Shown piece by piece: positions 63,579-64,000 of a stretch of DNA of 64,000 nt. The position numbers were made by a program, and so were the translations under genes. The DNA lies in contig NZ_JACHIU010000001.1 of assembly GCF_014207705.1 (NCBI RefSeq), positions 6,626,501 through 6,690,500 of the forward strand. The letters are read 5' to 3'. The DNA comes from Sphaerisporangium rubeum (GTDB lineage: Bacteria; Actinomycetota; Actinomycetes; Streptosporangiales; Streptosporangiaceae). The stretch's first letter is position 1, and each line of letters opens with the position of its first letter. The notes below the pieces were generated by a model. It did no database searches and had not been told where the DNA came from. It was given only the letters and a program-made list of their open reading frames with translations.

Positions 63579-64000
63579 ATGAATCTGAGCCTTAGCGACA
63601 TCGTGCCTCCCCTGCGCTGGACCCCGCCCGGCCAGGTCGAGCCGATCGCGAGCGATCCTCGTCTGCCGGACGCGTGGTGGCAGGCGCTGCCGCTCGACCG
63701 TGCGTGCCTGATCGCGGGGACCGCTCAGGTGGCCGCACGGCTGGCCGACCTCACCATGGCCTGCTGGGGACACCTGCCGCTCGGCGACATCCTGCCGCCG
63801 CTCAGGATGATCGATCCCAAGCGGTCCGCGCGGACCCCCGACGCCAGGGACACGGTGCGCACGGTCTTCACCGACGTGCTGGAACGGCTGGTCGCCTCCG
63901 GCAGCCACGAGTCGATCGCCGCGCCGGCCGCACAGGTGCGGCAGGACCGGCCGATCCCCGAGCTGATCGACGACATCTTCTCGGCGCTCGACGACCGGCA
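63579..64000 (+). CDS. Second paralog flanking the helicase (partial)
   Basis: The first 140 residues of a gene that continues beyond the window. It starts MNLSLSDIVPPLRW, almost the same as the protein at 59133, and has LPDAWWQALPLD and GDILPPLRMIDPKRS in matching positions. The stretch PIPELIDDIFSALDDR begins at residue 125 and corresponds to DMVAIIDAAFADLDDK at residue 389 of the first paralog, so the long Pro-rich linker is missing here. The ATG at 63579 is 67 bases after the helicase stop. No clear ribosome site is seen, so it may have its own promoter. Confidence 0.82.
   Translation, partial: MNLSLSDIVPPLRWTPPGQVEPIASDPRLPDAWWQALPLDRACLIAGTAQVAARLADLTMACWGHLPLGDILPPLRMIDPKRSARTPDARDTVRTVFTDVLERLVASGSHESIAAPAAQVRQDRPIPELIDDIFSALDDR

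Overview
The window is high-GC actinomycete chromosome. GTG starts are frequent, third codon positions are GC-saturated, and several genes look leaderless, with a TANNNT -10 hexamer 5-8 bases before the start codon. Family content points to the order Streptosporangiales (Streptosporangiaceae-like); this is an inference from gene families and style. No rRNA, tRNA, CRISPR array or prophage was seen.

Left part (1-19.8 kb): the end of a LigD-type end-joining polymerase gene, a TetR regulator, DUF3107, a ferritin-like protein and a DEAD-box RNA helicase form a typical actinobacterial housekeeping block. Mixed single genes follow: alpha/beta hydrolase, ArsR regulator, a possible N-terminal-asparagine-amidohydrolase-like protein, two Nudix hydrolases, an MpaB-type oxygenase, a RecB-like nuclease, a metallo-beta-lactamase-fold protein that has lost most metal ligands, a large Asp-box propeller membrane protein, a CPBP protease, a CoA-ester lyase, BioY and an EamA exporter.

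Middle (19.9-35 kb): a block that, from memory, matches the Mycobacterium tuberculosis Rv1209-Rv1232c neighbourhood. It holds a soluble MgtE-N/CBS protein, DUF1003 and Mrp on the plus strand, converging on sigE-rseA-htrA-tatB on the minus strand, then an O-methyltransferase, PepA, DUF3117, PaaX with an enoyl-CoA hydratase, Tag and a DivIVA-like protein. A complete 1506-bp IS4-family element with a 13-bp target duplication sits between mrp and tatB, beside the broken end of an anti-sigma-type ATPase gene.

Right part (35-58 kb): GPP34 protein, APC permease and GNAT; LOG hydrolase; Tat-exported sulfatase; an RsrR-like Rrf2 regulator divergent from an NmrA-type protein over an almost perfect operator; a CPBP-kinase-response regulator operon; a plant-polysaccharide locus (GH54 arabinofuranosidase, LacI regulator with a perfect palindromic operator, GH9 cellulase with CBM2); the lysine/peptidoglycan genes dapE, dapD and dapC; ferredoxin; and a solute-binding lipoprotein.

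Far right (59.1-64 kb): two paralogous genes of unknown function flank a UvrD-like helicase with an extra, possibly RelE-like N-terminal domain. The second paralog runs off the window. This three-gene module is the best candidate here for an undescribed system.
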